DNA of 64,000 nt from Marinobacter salsuginis (lineage in GTDB: Bacteria > Pseudomonadota > Gammaproteobacteria > Pseudomonadales > Oleiphilaceae). Below are positions 1-8,454 of this stretch, in pieces. Position numbers and translations under genes: made by a program. The notes beneath the pieces were generated by a model. The model saw nothing but the letters and a program-made list of their open reading frames with translations. It made no database searches and was not told where the DNA came from. How positions within the stretch are numbered: position 1 is the stretch's first letter; each line of letters begins with the position of its first letter. Location: contig NZ_BGZH01000001.1 in the NCBI RefSeq assembly GCF_009617755.1, forward strand, positions 62,001 to 126,000. The letters run 5' to 3'.

Positions 1-68
1 CAATCGTTTGTCACACTTCATGGGGCACACTGCAACACAGTGCACGACACGATTTTCGGAGGTTCGAA

Positions 69-398
69 TTGATCACCTTTTTGATGGTACTGAGCATCTT
101 GCTTGTGCTGTTCAGCGCTTTCGTCTGCTGGCAGGTTCTTGAACAGCGCAAAGTGATCGCACAGATGATGGAGAATGACGACATCGCAGATTCCGAGCAG
201 CAGCCGGAGATGGTTATTACGCTACGGGTACTGGATCCGATTGCCCTGGCCAAACGGGAATCACGCTCTGCCCGCGTGCTTGCCGACAAACTCCCCGTGA
301 TGGTCCGCAAAATGGTGTACCAGGAAGTGCTAAAAGAGCTCGAAAGCGAAATGGCAGAGCGTGAAATCGAGGTCGACATGCAGCTCGAGTATCGATGA
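69..398 (+). CDS. Small single-span membrane protein, function unknown
   Basis: A 109-residue protein begins at a TTG codon; a good Shine-Dalgarno (CGGAGG, 57-62) sits six bases upstream and no better ATG exists. Residues 1-22 form one hydrophobic membrane segment, and the rest is charged with a Glu-rich C-terminus, suggesting an inner-membrane anchor with a cytoplasmic tail. It lies 37 bases before a second small protein of the same architecture, so the two are probably co-transcribed. I do not recognise a family and assign no function. Confidence rests on the ribosome binding site, the clean topology and codon use typical of the neighbours. Confidence 0.7.
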   Translation: MITFLMVLSILLVLFSAFVCWQVLEQRKVIAQMMENDDIADSEQQPEMVITLRVLDPIALAKRESRSARVLADKLPVMVRKMVYQEVLKELESEMAEREIEVDMQLEYR

Positions 399-435
399 TT
401 CGGGTAGTCACTCCGGTTGATGGAAGCGCATTAAC

Positions 436-909
436 ATGATCACCACCGCGATCGTATCTTTTCTCCTGCTACTGGCCTTCATGGGCTTCGGCATCGCCTA
501 TTGGCAGCTCCTGCTGTGCCGCCGTGAAGCCCGGATTCTCAATTCTCACCGGGTGGCGGCACACAGCGCCCTACAGAAAAGCAGAATGGATCTTCTGGAA
601 GTACGGAACCGTGCCCGCCTGCTGGAAGATTCCGTCTCAGGCGGTGCCAGCGCAGTGGAGAAAGTTCACAAGGCGATTTCCAACACCACCTTCGGGCTGA
701 TTGATCTATTCTCGAAAGATGAAGAGTTCCGGCAGACGGCCCGAAAAGCGCGAGCCACCCATGACCAGACCAGCCAGCAGATCTACCGAACGGTGCGCAC
801 CACCAATAAGGCGCTTCACATCCTTGCCGATACCCTAATCATCGGCAAGGCCGAAAAGCGGCTCGCGTCGCGCAAGCGTGGCAAGGACTCGGGTTCCGAC
901 GATCAATAA
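436..909 (+). CDS. Single-span membrane protein with helical cytoplasmic region, unknown function
   Basis: This 157-residue protein has one N-terminal membrane segment (about residues 4-27) followed by a long charged helical region rich in Arg, Lys, Glu and Ala, likely a short coiled coil, and ends in a basic then acidic tail. It follows the preceding small membrane protein closely on the same strand and shares its layout, so they may work together at the inner membrane. No enzymatic motif is visible. The product is not recognised. It converges with rlmA, whose stop lies 11 bases away. Confidence 0.7.
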   Translation: MITTAIVSFLLLLAFMGFGIAYWQLLLCRREARILNSHRVAAHSALQKSRMDLLEVRNRARLLEDSVSGGASAVEKVHKAISNTTFGLIDLFSKDEEFRQTARKARATHDQTSQQIYRTVRTTNKALHILADTLIIGKAEKRLASRKRGKDSGSDDQ

Positions 910-919
910 CTTTCGGGAG

Positions 920-1759
920 TCAGCTCTTTTCCCAGGATTTGAGCACCACGTCGACGGTCACCTCCAGTGAGTCAAGCGCCGCTGCCTTCTCAAGTCCCTC
1001 GGCGCTGGCCCGGTACAGATGCGGAGTCATGGCCAGAAGATCGGCAATACTTTCCTGATCCGGCAGTGTCAGGGGAAAACGCACGACGGTAGAGTCCAGT
1101 TGTCGAAAGCCCTCCGGCGCTGCACTGTCGGTCTTTCCAGGCGGTTTCAGCTCGGGATAGATGATTTCTCGCAATTCCCGAAGATGATCCGCACCGCCAT
1201 CCACCTGGATCACCCGCCCTCCTGGCTTGAGCACACGGGCAAATTCGCCATAGACCGGAAAACCAAACAGGCAAAGAACCAGATCCAGCGATTCCGCCAG
1301 AACCGGCAGGTTTGCATTGCTGCCCACTACCCATCGGGTCTGTTTATCCTGTTTTGCCGCTGCGAGGACCGCCCATTTCGAAATATCGACACCAATCATC
1401 GCAAGGTCTTTATCGCCAGCCTTGCCTGCCAGGTGCCGTAGGTAATAGCCTTCTCCGGAACCCGCGTCCAGCACCGACCCCTTCCCCTCATCGGGCAGCG
1501 ACTGCAGCGCCCGATCGCTAACCGACTCAGCGATCCTTGCGTAGAAGCCGGAATTCAGGAACCGTTGTCTGGCCGCCACCATCGCCTTGCTGTCGCCCGG
1601 GTCCAGGGTACGTTTCTTCTGGACCGGCAACAGGTGCACGTAGCCCTGCCGGGCGACATCAAAACTGTGCCCGTTCTCGCACCGCCAGGACGTTCCGCTG
1701 GCGGTGAGCGCGCACCCGTCCAACGGGCAGGCTAAAGCATCAAAGGGTGCGGTGGTCAT
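920..1759 (-). CDS. rlmA: 23S rRNA (guanine-N1) methyltransferase RlmA
   Basis: RlmA family enzymes methylate N1 of a guanine in helix 35 of 23S rRNA (G745 in E. coli) using S-adenosylmethionine. The N-terminus has the family's zinc-finger pattern (CPLDGC then CENGH, about residues 8-30), followed by a Rossmann methyltransferase domain with the SAM motif LDAGSGEGYY near residue 100. A longer reading frame opens at 1855, but it would run through a transcription terminator; the start at 1759 gives the conserved MTTAPF-ALACP beginning and about 279 residues, near the usual length. It is downstream of etfA on the same strand but separated by the terminator. Confidence 0.88.
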   Translation of the reverse strand: MTTAPFDALACPLDGCALTASGTSWRCENGHSFDVARQGYVHLLPVQKKRTLDPGDSKAMVAARQRFLNSGFYARIAESVSDRALQSLPDEGKGSVLDAGSGEGYYLRHLAGKAGDKDLAMIGVDISKWAVLAAAKQDKQTRWVVGSNANLPVLAESLDLVLCLFGFPVYGEFARVLKPGGRVIQVDGGADHLRELREIIYPELKPPGKTDSAAPEGFRQLDSTVVRFPLTLPDQESIADLLAMTPHLYRASAEGLEKAAALDSLEVTVDVVLKSWEKS

Positions 1760-1825
1760 GGTGTTTGAATCCGGTTCAACTGTCAGGCCGGGTATCATGG
1801 CAGGTATTGAGGTTTCACCCAACGC

Positions 1826-1852
1826 AAAAAGGCACCCGGAGGTGCCTTTTTT
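1826..1852 (-). terminator. Rho-independent terminator of etfBA
   Basis: The stem GGCACC/GGTGCC (1831-1836 with 1841-1846) closes a four-base loop. It is flanked by A and T runs on both sides, so it can end transcription on either strand. On the minus strand it follows etfA by 16 bases and separates it from rlmA. Confidence 0.85.
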
Positions 1853-1868
1853 CAAGCTTGTTAGAAAG

Positions 1869-2810
1869 TTACAGAACTTTCTTCAGCTCTTCCTCAAGCT
1901 GCGGAACCGCTTCAAACAGGTCCGCTACCAGGCCGTAATCGGCAACCTGGAAGATCGGCGCTTCTTCATCCTTGTTGATCGCAACGATCACCTTGGAATC
2001 AGACATACCCGCCAGGTGCTGAATGGCACCGGAAATGCCCACGGCGATATAGAGCTGCGGAGCAACAATCTTACCGGTCTGGCCAACCTGCATGTCGTTC
2101 GGTACGAAGCCGGCGTCAACAGCAGCACGGGATGCGCCAACAGCGGCACCCATCAGATCGGCAACCTGCTCAAGCATCTTGAAGTTGTCGCCGTTTTGCA
2201 TTCCGCGACCACCGGAAACCACGATACCGGCGCTTGCCAGATCAGGACGGTCAGACTTGGCCAGCTCTTCGCTAACGAACTGGGACAGGCCAGCGTCTTT
2301 TACAACGTCCAGCTGTTCAACGGCAGCGGAGCCACCTTCAGCAGCAACCGGGTCGAACGCGGTCGGACGAACAGTAACGACTTTGATGCTGTCACTGGAT
2401 TTTACAGTGGCAATGGCGTTACCAGCGTAGATCGGGCGAACGAAGGTATCTTCGGACTCCACGCGCATGATGTCGGAAACCTGGGCAACGTCCAGCAGTG
2501 CAGCAACGCGCGGCATGAAGTCTTTGCCCACGGTGCCAGCGGCGGCCAGGATGTGGCTGTAGCCCTTGCCAACTTCGGCAACCAGCTCACCCAGGTTCTC
2601 GCCCAGGAAGTGACCATAAGCAGCGTTGTCGGCAAACAGTACCTTGTTAACGCCTTCGGCCTTGGCAGCTGCTTCAGCAACGGCACCACAGTTCTCACCG
2701 GCAACCAGTACGTCGATGTCTCCGCCGATGGCCTTGGCAGCCGCTACAACATTCAGGGTAGCCTGTTTCAGGCTGCTGTTGTCATGTTCAGCAATTACAA
2801 GGATGCTCAT
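1869..2810 (-). CDS. etfA: Electron transfer flavoprotein alpha subunit
   Basis: EtfA binds FAD and, with EtfB, takes electrons from acyl-CoA and other flavin dehydrogenases and passes them to ETF-QO at the membrane. The 313-residue product shows the ETF alpha C-terminal FAD domain: SGGRG near residue 200, a GASRAAVDAGF segment, the signature region PQLYIAVGISGAIQHLAGM, and INKDEEAPIFQVADYGLVAD near the end. The ATG follows the etfB stop codon with no gap, so translation is probably coupled. The gene shares a divergent control region with ETF-QO. Confidence 0.96.
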   Translation of the reverse strand: MSILVIAEHDNSSLKQATLNVVAAAKAIGGDIDVLVAGENCGAVAEAAAKAEGVNKVLFADNAAYGHFLGENLGELVAEVGKGYSHILAAAGTVGKDFMPRVAALLDVAQVSDIMRVESEDTFVRPIYAGNAIATVKSSDSIKVVTVRPTAFDPVAAEGGSAAVEQLDVVKDAGLSQFVSEELAKSDRPDLASAGIVVSGGRGMQNGDNFKMLEQVADLMGAAVGASRAAVDAGFVPNDMQVGQTGKIVAPQLYIAVGISGAIQHLAGMSDSKVIVAINKDEEAPIFQVADYGLVADLFEAVPQLEEELKKVL

Positions 2811-3560
2811 TTAGATCACCTTCGCTTCGTTCTTCAGTTTATCGACCAGCTCGGCAACGTCGGCCACTTTCACACCCGCCTGACGGGAAGCAGGCGCTTC
2901 AACCTTCAGGGTGGAAAGGCGCGGAGCGATGTCGACACCCAGATCGGCCGGGCTCATGTTGTCCAGCGGCTTCTTCTTGGCCTTCATGATGTTCGGCAGA
3001 GAAGCATAGCGCGGCTCGTTCAGACGCAGGTCGGTGGTGACAACCGCAGGCAGATTCAGGGAAACGGTCATCAGACCACCGTCTACCTCACGGGTTACGT
3101 TAACCTTGTCACCCTCAACAACTACTTCAGAAGCGAAAGTGCCCTGACCCATGCCGGTCAGCGCGGCCAGCATCTGGCCAGTCTGGTTGTTATCGGAATC
3201 GATGGACTGCTTGCCAAGAATGACCAGCTTCGGCTCTTCTTTCTCAACAACAGCCTTCAGCAGCTTGGCCGCTTCGAGAGACTGAACCTCCTCGTCGGTT
3301 TCGACGTGGATGCCACGGTCTGCACCCAGCGCCAGCGCAGTACGGATCTGCTCCTGAGAGGCTTTCGGACCGATGGATACCACCACGATTTCACTGGCAA
3401 CACCCTTCTCCTTCAGGCGAACGGCTTCTTCTACCGCGATTTCGCAGAACGGGTTCATTGCCATCTTGACGTTGGCGAGGTCAACACCGGTGTTGTCCGG
3501 CTTGACGCGCACCTTTACGTTGTAGTCGATTACTCGTTTTACAGCGACCAGAACCTTCAT
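2811..3560 (-). CDS. etfB: Electron transfer flavoprotein beta subunit
   Basis: EtfB is the AMP-binding partner of EtfA and the docking surface for dehydrogenases. The 249-residue protein starts [20 protein letters not shown], typical of the family, and carries the beta-subunit signature around residues 160-185 ([32 protein letters not shown]), including the conserved [18 protein letters not shown] stretch. The start has a GAGGA ribosome binding site six bases upstream. It is first in a two-gene operon with etfA, divergent from ETF-QO, so both halves of the electron chain can be co-regulated. Confidence 0.96.
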   Translation of the reverse strand: MKVLVAVKRVIDYNVKVRVKPDNTGVDLANVKMAMNPFCEIAVEEAVRLKEKGVASEIVVVSIGPKASQEQIRTALALGADRGIHVETDEEVQSLEAAKLLKAVVEKEEPKLVILGKQSIDSDNNQTGQMLAALTGMGQGTFASEVVVEGDKVNVTREVDGGLMTVSLNLPAVVTTDLRLNEPRYASLPNIMKAKKKPLDNMSPADLGVDIAPRLSTLKVEAPASRQAGVKVADVAELVDKLKNEAKVI

Positions 3561-3978
3561 AGATTCCTCGTTCTTCTACGATGGGTTTATGACTTGCAGT
3601 CCTCGCGCAGAGCCTGCCGACATTCAATGCGCACTAATGATGGAGGCAACACTCGGCAGAATCAATAGCCTCAAACGACGCGCCAGGACTGAACTTTCAG
3701 CCAATTCCCCGGTATTGACCGGGAACGGCAATGAGACGATACTAGATTTCGACTCAAAACACACGATGTTTCAGTGTGCTCTTACAATGCCAAAGGTCAG
3801 AGTGAATTTCAAACAAACGTTTGTTTGATTCTTCAAATACGGTATCCTTTTGGTTATGCAAGTCGGGACAAACGGCTTGGGGCGGTCGTCTATACGCAGT
3901 TTTACCGGTATGATGGCGGCCCAGAATAATTGGCCTGCGGGCACATAATTTCCATTAAAGATGTTTGAGGAGACCAAC
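3561..3978. other. Divergent etfB / ETF-QO control region
   Basis: This 418-base region holds no gene I can support. It carries one perfect 20-bp palindrome at 3809-3828. On the plus strand a weak promoter can be read just after it, TTGTTT (3821-3826), 16 bases, TATCCT (3843-3848), so the palindrome would overlap the -35 element. The distance to etfB is about 250 bases, implying either a long leader or a second promoter I could not identify. Confidence 0.5.
3809..3828. promoter_or_regulatory. Perfect 20-bp palindrome, PsrA-type operator
   Basis: The two 10-base arms TCAAACAAAC and GTTTGTTTGA are exact reverse complements. The core matches the PsrA (TetR family, fatty-acid-responsive) pattern of CAAAC and GTTTG separated by a few bases. 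PsrA control of etf genes is known in Pseudomonas as I recall it. Its position between divergent etfBA and ETF-QO and over a candidate -35 suggests repression relieved by acyl-CoA or long-chain fatty acids. The identity of the binding protein is inference; no psrA gene lies in the window. Confidence 0.6.
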
Positions 3979-5631
3979 GTGGAACGCGAATCGATGGAAT
4001 TTGATGTTCTGATCGTCGGCGGCGGCCCGGCGGGCCTGTCTGCAGCGTGCCGTGTCATGCAGTTGGCACAGGAATCCGGCGAGGAACTCACCGTATGTGT
4101 GGTAGAGAAAGGTTCTGAGATCGGCGCGCACATTCTGGCCGGTACCGTATTCGAGCCCACTGCCCTCAACGAACTCTTCCCGGACTGGAAAGAGAAAGGC
4201 GCTCCGCTGAACACGCCCGTTACCCGTGACGACATTTTCCTGCTGAAGAACCAGGATAGCGCCACCAAGATCCCCAATGCCTTTGTGCCCAAGAACATGC
4301 ACAACCATGGCAACTACATCATCAGCCTGGGCAACCTGTGCCGCTGGCTGGCCGAACAGGCCGAGCAGCTTGGCGTTGAGGTCTATCCGGGCTTTGCGGC
4401 CGCCGAGACCATCGTTGAGGATGGCCAGGTAAAAGGTATTATCACCGGCGATATGGGCGTGGCCCGCGACGGTTCCGAGAAAGACGGCTACATGCCGGGC
4501 ATGGAACTGCGCGCCAAGTACACCCTCTTCACCGAAGGCTGCCGTGGCCACCTGGGCAAGCGCCTGATCAACGACTTCAAGCTGGATGAAGGCAAGGATC
4601 CCCAGCACTACGGCATCGGCATCAAGGAGCTGTGGGACATCGATCCGGCCAAACACGAGCCAGGCCTGGTCGTCCATACCACCGGTTGGCCGCTCAACGA
4701 GACCGGCTCCACCGGCGGTTCTTTCCTGTATCACCTGGAGAACGGCCAGGTTTACGTGGGCCTGATTACCGATCTGTCCTACAGCAACCCGCATCTGAGC
4801 CCATTCGAAGAGTTCCAGCGCCTGAAGCTGCACCCGGAGATCAAGAAGCACCTGGAAGGTGGCAAGCGGGTGTCCTACGGTGCGCGCGCCATCGCCAAGG
4901 GCGGCTACAATGCCCTGCCGAAAATGAGCTTCCCGGGCGGCCTGCTGCTGGGTTGCGACGCCGGCACCCTGAACAGCTCCAAGATCAAGGGCTCCCACAC
5001 CGCCATGAAGTCCGGCCTGTTGGGCGCCGAAGCGGTCTTCGAGGCCCTTAAGGAAGGCAAGAGCGGTGAGGAAATCACCAGCTTCCAGAAGCGCTTCGAG
5101 GATAGCTGGCTGTACAAGGAACTCTACGCCGAGCGTAACTTCGGCCCGGCCATGCACAAGTTCGGCAACGTGGTGGGCGGCGCCATTGCCTTCTTCGAGC
5201 AGAACATCCTGCGTGGCAGCCTGCCGATCACCTTCCACGATACCACTCCGGACTACGCCACCCTGAAGCCGGCGTCCGAGTGCAAGAAGGTGACTTATCC
5301 CAAGCCGGATAACACGCTGACCTTTGACCGCCTGTCCTCGGTGTTTATCTCCAACACCAACCACGAGGAAGACCAGCCGGTACACCTGAAGCTGACGGAT
5401 CCGGAGCTGCCGATTCGTGACAACCTGCCGAAATACGACGAGCCTGCGCAGCGTTACTGCCCGGCCGGCGTGTACGAAGTGGTCGAGAAAGACGACGGCA
5501 GCGGCAAGCGCTTCCAGATCAATGCCCAGAACTGTGTTCACTGCAAGACCTGCGATATCAAGGATCCTGCCCAGAACATCAACTGGGTGACTCCGGAAGG
5601 GGGCGGTGGCCCGAACTATCCGAACATGTAA
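3979..5631 (+). CDS. Electron transfer flavoprotein-ubiquinone oxidoreductase
   Basis: ETF-QO is a peripheral membrane FAD and iron-sulfur enzyme that moves electrons from reduced ETF to ubiquinone. The protein has an N-terminal FAD motif (VGGGPAGLSAA), a central ubiquinone-binding region and a C-terminal 4Fe-4S ferredoxin segment with Cys494, Cys519, Cys522 and Cys525. I place the start at GTG 3979 rather than the upstream ATG 3961. GAGGAG (3967-3972) is six bases before the GTG, and the resulting start MERESMEFDV resembles Pseudomonas homologues. The product is 550 residues. It is transcribed away from etfBA and ends at a strong terminator. Confidence 0.95.
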   Translation: MERESMEFDVLIVGGGPAGLSAACRVMQLAQESGEELTVCVVEKGSEIGAHILAGTVFEPTALNELFPDWKEKGAPLNTPVTRDDIFLLKNQDSATKIPNAFVPKNMHNHGNYIISLGNLCRWLAEQAEQLGVEVYPGFAAAETIVEDGQVKGIITGDMGVARDGSEKDGYMPGMELRAKYTLFTEGCRGHLGKRLINDFKLDEGKDPQHYGIGIKELWDIDPAKHEPGLVVHTTGWPLNETGSTGGSFLYHLENGQVYVGLITDLSYSNPHLSPFEEFQRLKLHPEIKKHLEGGKRVSYGARAIAKGGYNALPKMSFPGGLLLGCDAGTLNSSKIKGSHTAMKSGLLGAEAVFEALKEGKSGEEITSFQKRFEDSWLYKELYAERNFGPAMHKFGNVVGGAIAFFEQNILRGSLPITFHDTTPDYATLKPASECKKVTYPKPDNTLTFDRLSSVFISNTNHEEDQPVHLKLTDPELPIRDNLPKYDEPAQRYCPAGVYEVVEKDDGSGKRFQINAQNCVHCKTCDIKDPAQNINWVTPEGGGGPNYPNM

Positions 5632-5648
5632 GTTCGGCTTCTGTTGCA

Positions 5649-5675
5649 AAACGGCCCTTTTGGGCCGTTTTTTTT
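5649..5675 (+). terminator. Rho-independent terminator of ETF-QO
   Basis: The stem AAACGGCCC/GGGCCGTTT (5649-5657 with 5662-5670) has a TTTT loop and is followed by five further T residues. It lies 17 bases after the ETF-QO stop. Confidence 0.92.
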
Positions 5676-5720
5676 GGATATCGGGTTGTCCGATTACGGC
5701 TGAATTAATTCCAGGCATAA

Positions 5721-5748
5721 AAAAACGGCTCGATGAGGAGCCGTTTTT
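5721..5748 (-). terminator. Rho-independent terminator of the slyD-type gene
   Basis: AAAAACGGCTC (5721-5731) pairs with GAGCCGTTTTT (5738-5748) across a six-base loop. On the minus strand it follows the FKBP gene by about 20 bases. The A/T flanks make it usable on both strands. Confidence 0.88.
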
Positions 5749-5767
5749 CGTTGCGCTTCAGAAAAGC

Positions 5768-6229
5768 TTAGTGAGCGTGACCGTGCTCTTGCTCTTCGTC
5801 AGTCGCGTCGCGAGCTTCTACCACTTCTACGTCGAAGTGCAGAGTCTGCCCGGCGAGCGGATGGTTGGCGTCGATGGTGACGGTTTCGTCGCCAACTTCA
5901 ACCACGCGAACAACCTGGGGGCCGCCCGGGGTCTGTGCCTGGAACTGCATGCCCGGCTCGATGGTGTCGACGCCTTCAAATGCAGAACGTGGAACCGGCT
6001 GGATCAGTTCTTCGTTTACTTCGCCGTAGCCTTCTGCAGGTTCTACAGAAACCTTAACCTGATCGCCTGCGTTCTTTTCGTTCAGTGCACTTTCCAGTCC
6101 ACCGATAATGTTCTGTGCACCTTCCAGGTAAGACAGAGGCTCGCGACCTTCTACACGGGAGGAATCAAGCTGCTCTCCCTGATCGTTGGTGAGCGTGTAA
6201 TGGATGGTGACAACACGAGGTTGGGCCAT
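5768..6229 (-). CDS. slyD: FKBP-type peptidyl-prolyl isomerase, SlyD family
   Basis: SlyD-type FKBPs are cytoplasmic prolyl isomerases and chaperones with an inserted flap domain; many also bind nickel through a His-rich tail. This 153-residue protein has the FKBP start (VVTIHYTLTNDQGEQLDSS), the EGYGEVNEELIQPVPRSAF region that opens the flap domain, and the family segment DANHPLAGQTLHFDVEVVEAR. The tail is short, EEQEHGHAH, with only three His near the end, so strong metal storage is less likely than in E. coli SlyD. A GGAG ribosome binding site precedes the ATG. It is monocistronic between its own terminator and a 199-base upstream gap. Confidence 0.9.
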   Translation of the reverse strand: MAQPRVVTIHYTLTNDQGEQLDSSRVEGREPLSYLEGAQNIIGGLESALNEKNAGDQVKVSVEPAEGYGEVNEELIQPVPRSAFEGVDTIEPGMQFQAQTPGGPQVVRVVEVGDETVTIDANHPLAGQTLHFDVEVVEARDATDEEQEHGHAH

Positions 6230-6428
6230 GTGATCTCCTTGCGTGTCCGCAATGACTGTTTAATTGATTTAGGCAATCGAAAGTGATCGTGAACAGCCAG
6301 ACTGAACAGAGGGACTAACGACCACCGGGCCTCGTTAGAGAGCCAGGCTCATAACAAGTATGAAAACACAGTTTAACAACTGAGTTGATGCGTTTTCTAC
6401 CGTAATTCTGGGGCCGCGGTACGGGTTT

Positions 6429-6995
6429 TCAACCACCCTGCCCGATTTTATAGAAAATTCCGTGGCTAAATACGCCGAGGGTCGGATGGCCACCCTCGTT
6501 TCGCTCCACCACATGCTCGGCCAGATCGTAATAGGCAGCCGTGACCAGGCGCGCGTCGACGCCATGGCGAACCTTCACAACCGGGCGTGGCTCGTCGGAG
6601 CCCGGATAGGTCCCCACTTCCAGCGGGTGGTCCTGGCCAATCTCCAGGGTTTCGCCCACATTGGTGGTCAGTGAGATGACCTGCCGGTCGCCCTCTCCGG
6701 TTACCTGGAGCGAGTGCGCCAGAAGCGGTGCATCCTCAACCTGGATTCGCCACTTCTCGACCGGGGTCACCAGGTAGTACTCGCCATCTTCTTCCTTGCG
6801 GAGAATGGTGGAGAAGAGACGCACGATGGCTTCCCGCGCCAATGGCTCACCCTTGAATATCCACTGGCCATCACGGGTGATGCGCAGGTCCATATCGCCC
6901 GAGAGCTCGGGGTTCCACTTATCCAGGGGCGGGTTTCCGGCATTCTTCACGGTTTCCTCCACCTGTTTTGCAAGATTATCCGGATTCATGCTCAT
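6429..6995 (-). CDS. DUF1285 family protein
   Basis: The 188-residue soluble protein matches what I know of the DUF1285 family: PPLDKWNPELSGDMDLRITRDGQW near the N-terminus, then IVRLFSTILRKEEDGEYYLVTPVEKWRIQVEDAP. No catalytic residues or signal peptide are visible and the biochemical role is unknown to me. GGGAG lies eight to nine bases before the start. It sits 24 bases downstream of a radical SAM gene on the same strand, so the two probably share a transcript, but that does not reveal a function. Confidence 0.8.
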   Translation of the reverse strand: MSMNPDNLAKQVEETVKNAGNPPLDKWNPELSGDMDLRITRDGQWIFKGEPLAREAIVRLFSTILRKEEDGEYYLVTPVEKWRIQVEDAPLLAHSLQVTGEGDRQVISLTTNVGETLEIGQDHPLEVGTYPGSDEPRPVVKVRHGVDARLVTAAYYDLAEHVVERNEGGHPTLGVFSHGIFYKIGQGG

Positions 6996-7019
6996 AACCG
7001 TGGCTCCCGGTCCGGTAAA

Positions 7020-7916
7020 TTACAACCCGCGCATCCATTCCGCACGCAGCGGCGCCGCACCGGGATTGGTGATGGCCAGGTTCACCTGGTCCAGCATCTT
7101 CTGTTTGTCCCTGCCCAGCGTCCCCTTGAGAACGAGATAGTTGGAGGCGTGATCACTGCGGAAGATGGTTTTATCCAGTTCCAGGTGCTCCAGGAACAGG
7201 CGGATTTCCTCGAACAGCCCTTGCTGTGACAGTGGAACGAAATCGTCACCGAACCCTTCCCGGAAACGCCCCTCCCCCTGCGGAAAGCTCACCACGAGGG
7301 TCGACAGGTAGTCCGGCTGGGTCTCATTACAGAGGGTGGCGGTGTTGATCGCATGCTGACGGGAGAGACTTTCACCGCCAAGCCCATTCAGCACCATCAC
7401 AGAACTGGTAAGGCCCGCTTCGCGAATCTTGACCAGCGCCGAGCGGGTCGATTCCCAGGTTTCGCCTTTGTTGACGCGGCGCAGAACCTCATCATCGCCG
7501 GATTCCATCCCGACGTAGAGAATCTGGAGGCCGGCTTCCTTCAGCTGTGCCAGCTCTTCCACGGTTTTTTTGGCAAGATTACGAGGCAGGCAGTAGCTGG
7601 AAACCCGCTGGAGGTCGGGAAAAGCTTCCCGTAATTGCCCGAGAATCTCCAGCAGGCGACGGGTCGGCAACACCATGGCGTCCCCATCCGCCAGGAAGAC
7701 ACGGCGCACACCACCCAGACTGCGAGCTGCATTCTGGATATCCTTAAGCACGTCGTCGGGCTTGCGGGCCCGGAATTTCTTCTGGGGCTGGGTGTACATC
7801 TCACAGAAGGTGCATTTGTTCCAGGAACAGCCGTTGGTAACCGGAAGGATCAATGACTTGGCTTCACTGGGAGGCCGGAATACCGGCTCTACGTAGTCAA
7901 TCGGAAAGCTGTACAT
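7020..7916 (-). CDS. Radical SAM protein with CX4CX2C cluster motif
   Basis: This 298-residue protein has a radical SAM core. The cluster-binding motif is GCSWNKCTFCEMY near residues 29-41, with spacing CX4CX2C instead of the classical CX3CX2C. A subset of COG1032-like radical SAM proteins shares this spacing. Later segments VFLADGDAMVLPTRRLLEIL and ILYVGMESGDDEVLRRVNKGET are typical of the TIM-barrel fold. No B12 or extra iron-sulfur domain is seen, so the substrate cannot be predicted. It is upstream of the DUF1285 gene and downstream of sixA in the same orientation, separated by 45 bases. Confidence 0.8.
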   Translation of the reverse strand: MYSFPIDYVEPVFRPPSEAKSLILPVTNGCSWNKCTFCEMYTQPQKKFRARKPDDVLKDIQNAARSLGGVRRVFLADGDAMVLPTRRLLEILGQLREAFPDLQRVSSYCLPRNLAKKTVEELAQLKEAGLQILYVGMESGDDEVLRRVNKGETWESTRSALVKIREAGLTSSVMVLNGLGGESLSRQHAINTATLCNETQPDYLSTLVVSFPQGEGRFREGFGDDFVPLSQQGLFEEIRLFLEHLELDKTIFRSDHASNYLVLKGTLGRDKQKMLDQVNLAITNPGAAPLRAEWMRGL

Positions 7917-7961
7917 AATCAGGCTCGGATTTGAGAATTCAGAAATCGGATAAACCGAGTA

Positions 7962-8411
7962 TCAGGGCAGAAACTGCGCTTTCAAGTCTGCGCAGCCCGG
8001 GCCAACCACCGGCATATCGAGCATCACCGCCTGGGAAGTCATGAACGGAATGCCCCGGCGGTGGGCATCTACCAGGAGGGTGGCAAGACTACCGACCAGC
8101 GGCATGTGGGAGACAATCATCAATGGCGATTCGTGCTGTTCAATCAATGCATCGAGGCAAGCGCCGGGATCGTCGTCCGGGGTGATAAACAGCTTTTCTT
8201 CAACGGGACAATTCAGGATCTCGGAAACAATCGCCGCTGTTTGCCGGGCCCGGACGTATGGGCTGCTCCATATCAGTTTGGGGCGCCAGGGCGACTCGGC
8301 GATGCGGGCAGCCACTTCGGCCGCGCCCAGGCGGCCGGATTCTGTCAGTTCACGCTCCTGATCCAGCGTGTGCCAGCCGGCTTCGCCGTGACGCATGATG
8401 AGCAGTTGCAA
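7962..8411 (-). CDS. sixA: Phosphohistidine phosphatase SixA
   Basis: SixA is a small histidine-phosphatase-superfamily enzyme that removes phosphate from phosphohistidine, for example on Hpt domains or the nitrogen PTS protein NPr. The 149-residue product has the catalytic RHG motif near residue 7, the WSSPYVRARQTA segment and the second catalytic His in IVSHMPLVGSLA. The start is TTG at 8409-8411: GGAG lies seven bases upstream and the resulting MQLLIMRHGEA matches the beginning of E. coli SixA. It lies 43 bases downstream of gpsA, an association I recall from pseudomonads. Confidence 0.9.
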   Translation of the reverse strand: MQLLIMRHGEAGWHTLDQERELTESGRLGAAEVAARIAESPWRPKLIWSSPYVRARQTAAIVSEILNCPVEEKLFITPDDDPGACLDALIEQHESPLMIVSHMPLVGSLATLLVDAHRRGIPFMTSQAVMLDMPVVGPGCADLKAQFLP

Positions 8412-8454
8412 GGGCTCTCTCCTTTCAGACCGTCTCCGGCCTTTGCAAACCGTT

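Noticed and set aside
1704..3668. 654-codon plus-strand open frame opposite etfBA and rlmA
   Set aside because: It lies antisense to clearly conserved etfA and etfB, has no ribosome binding site or recognisable domain, and arises from GC-biased codon use in the opposite strand.
3589..3828. 79-codon plus-strand frame in the etfB/ETF-QO gap
   Set aside because: No ribosome binding site, no recognisable protein features, and it would run through the operator palindrome.
3955..5718. 587-codon minus-strand open frame opposite ETF-QO
   Set aside because: Antisense shadow of a conserved flavoprotein; it also runs through two terminators.
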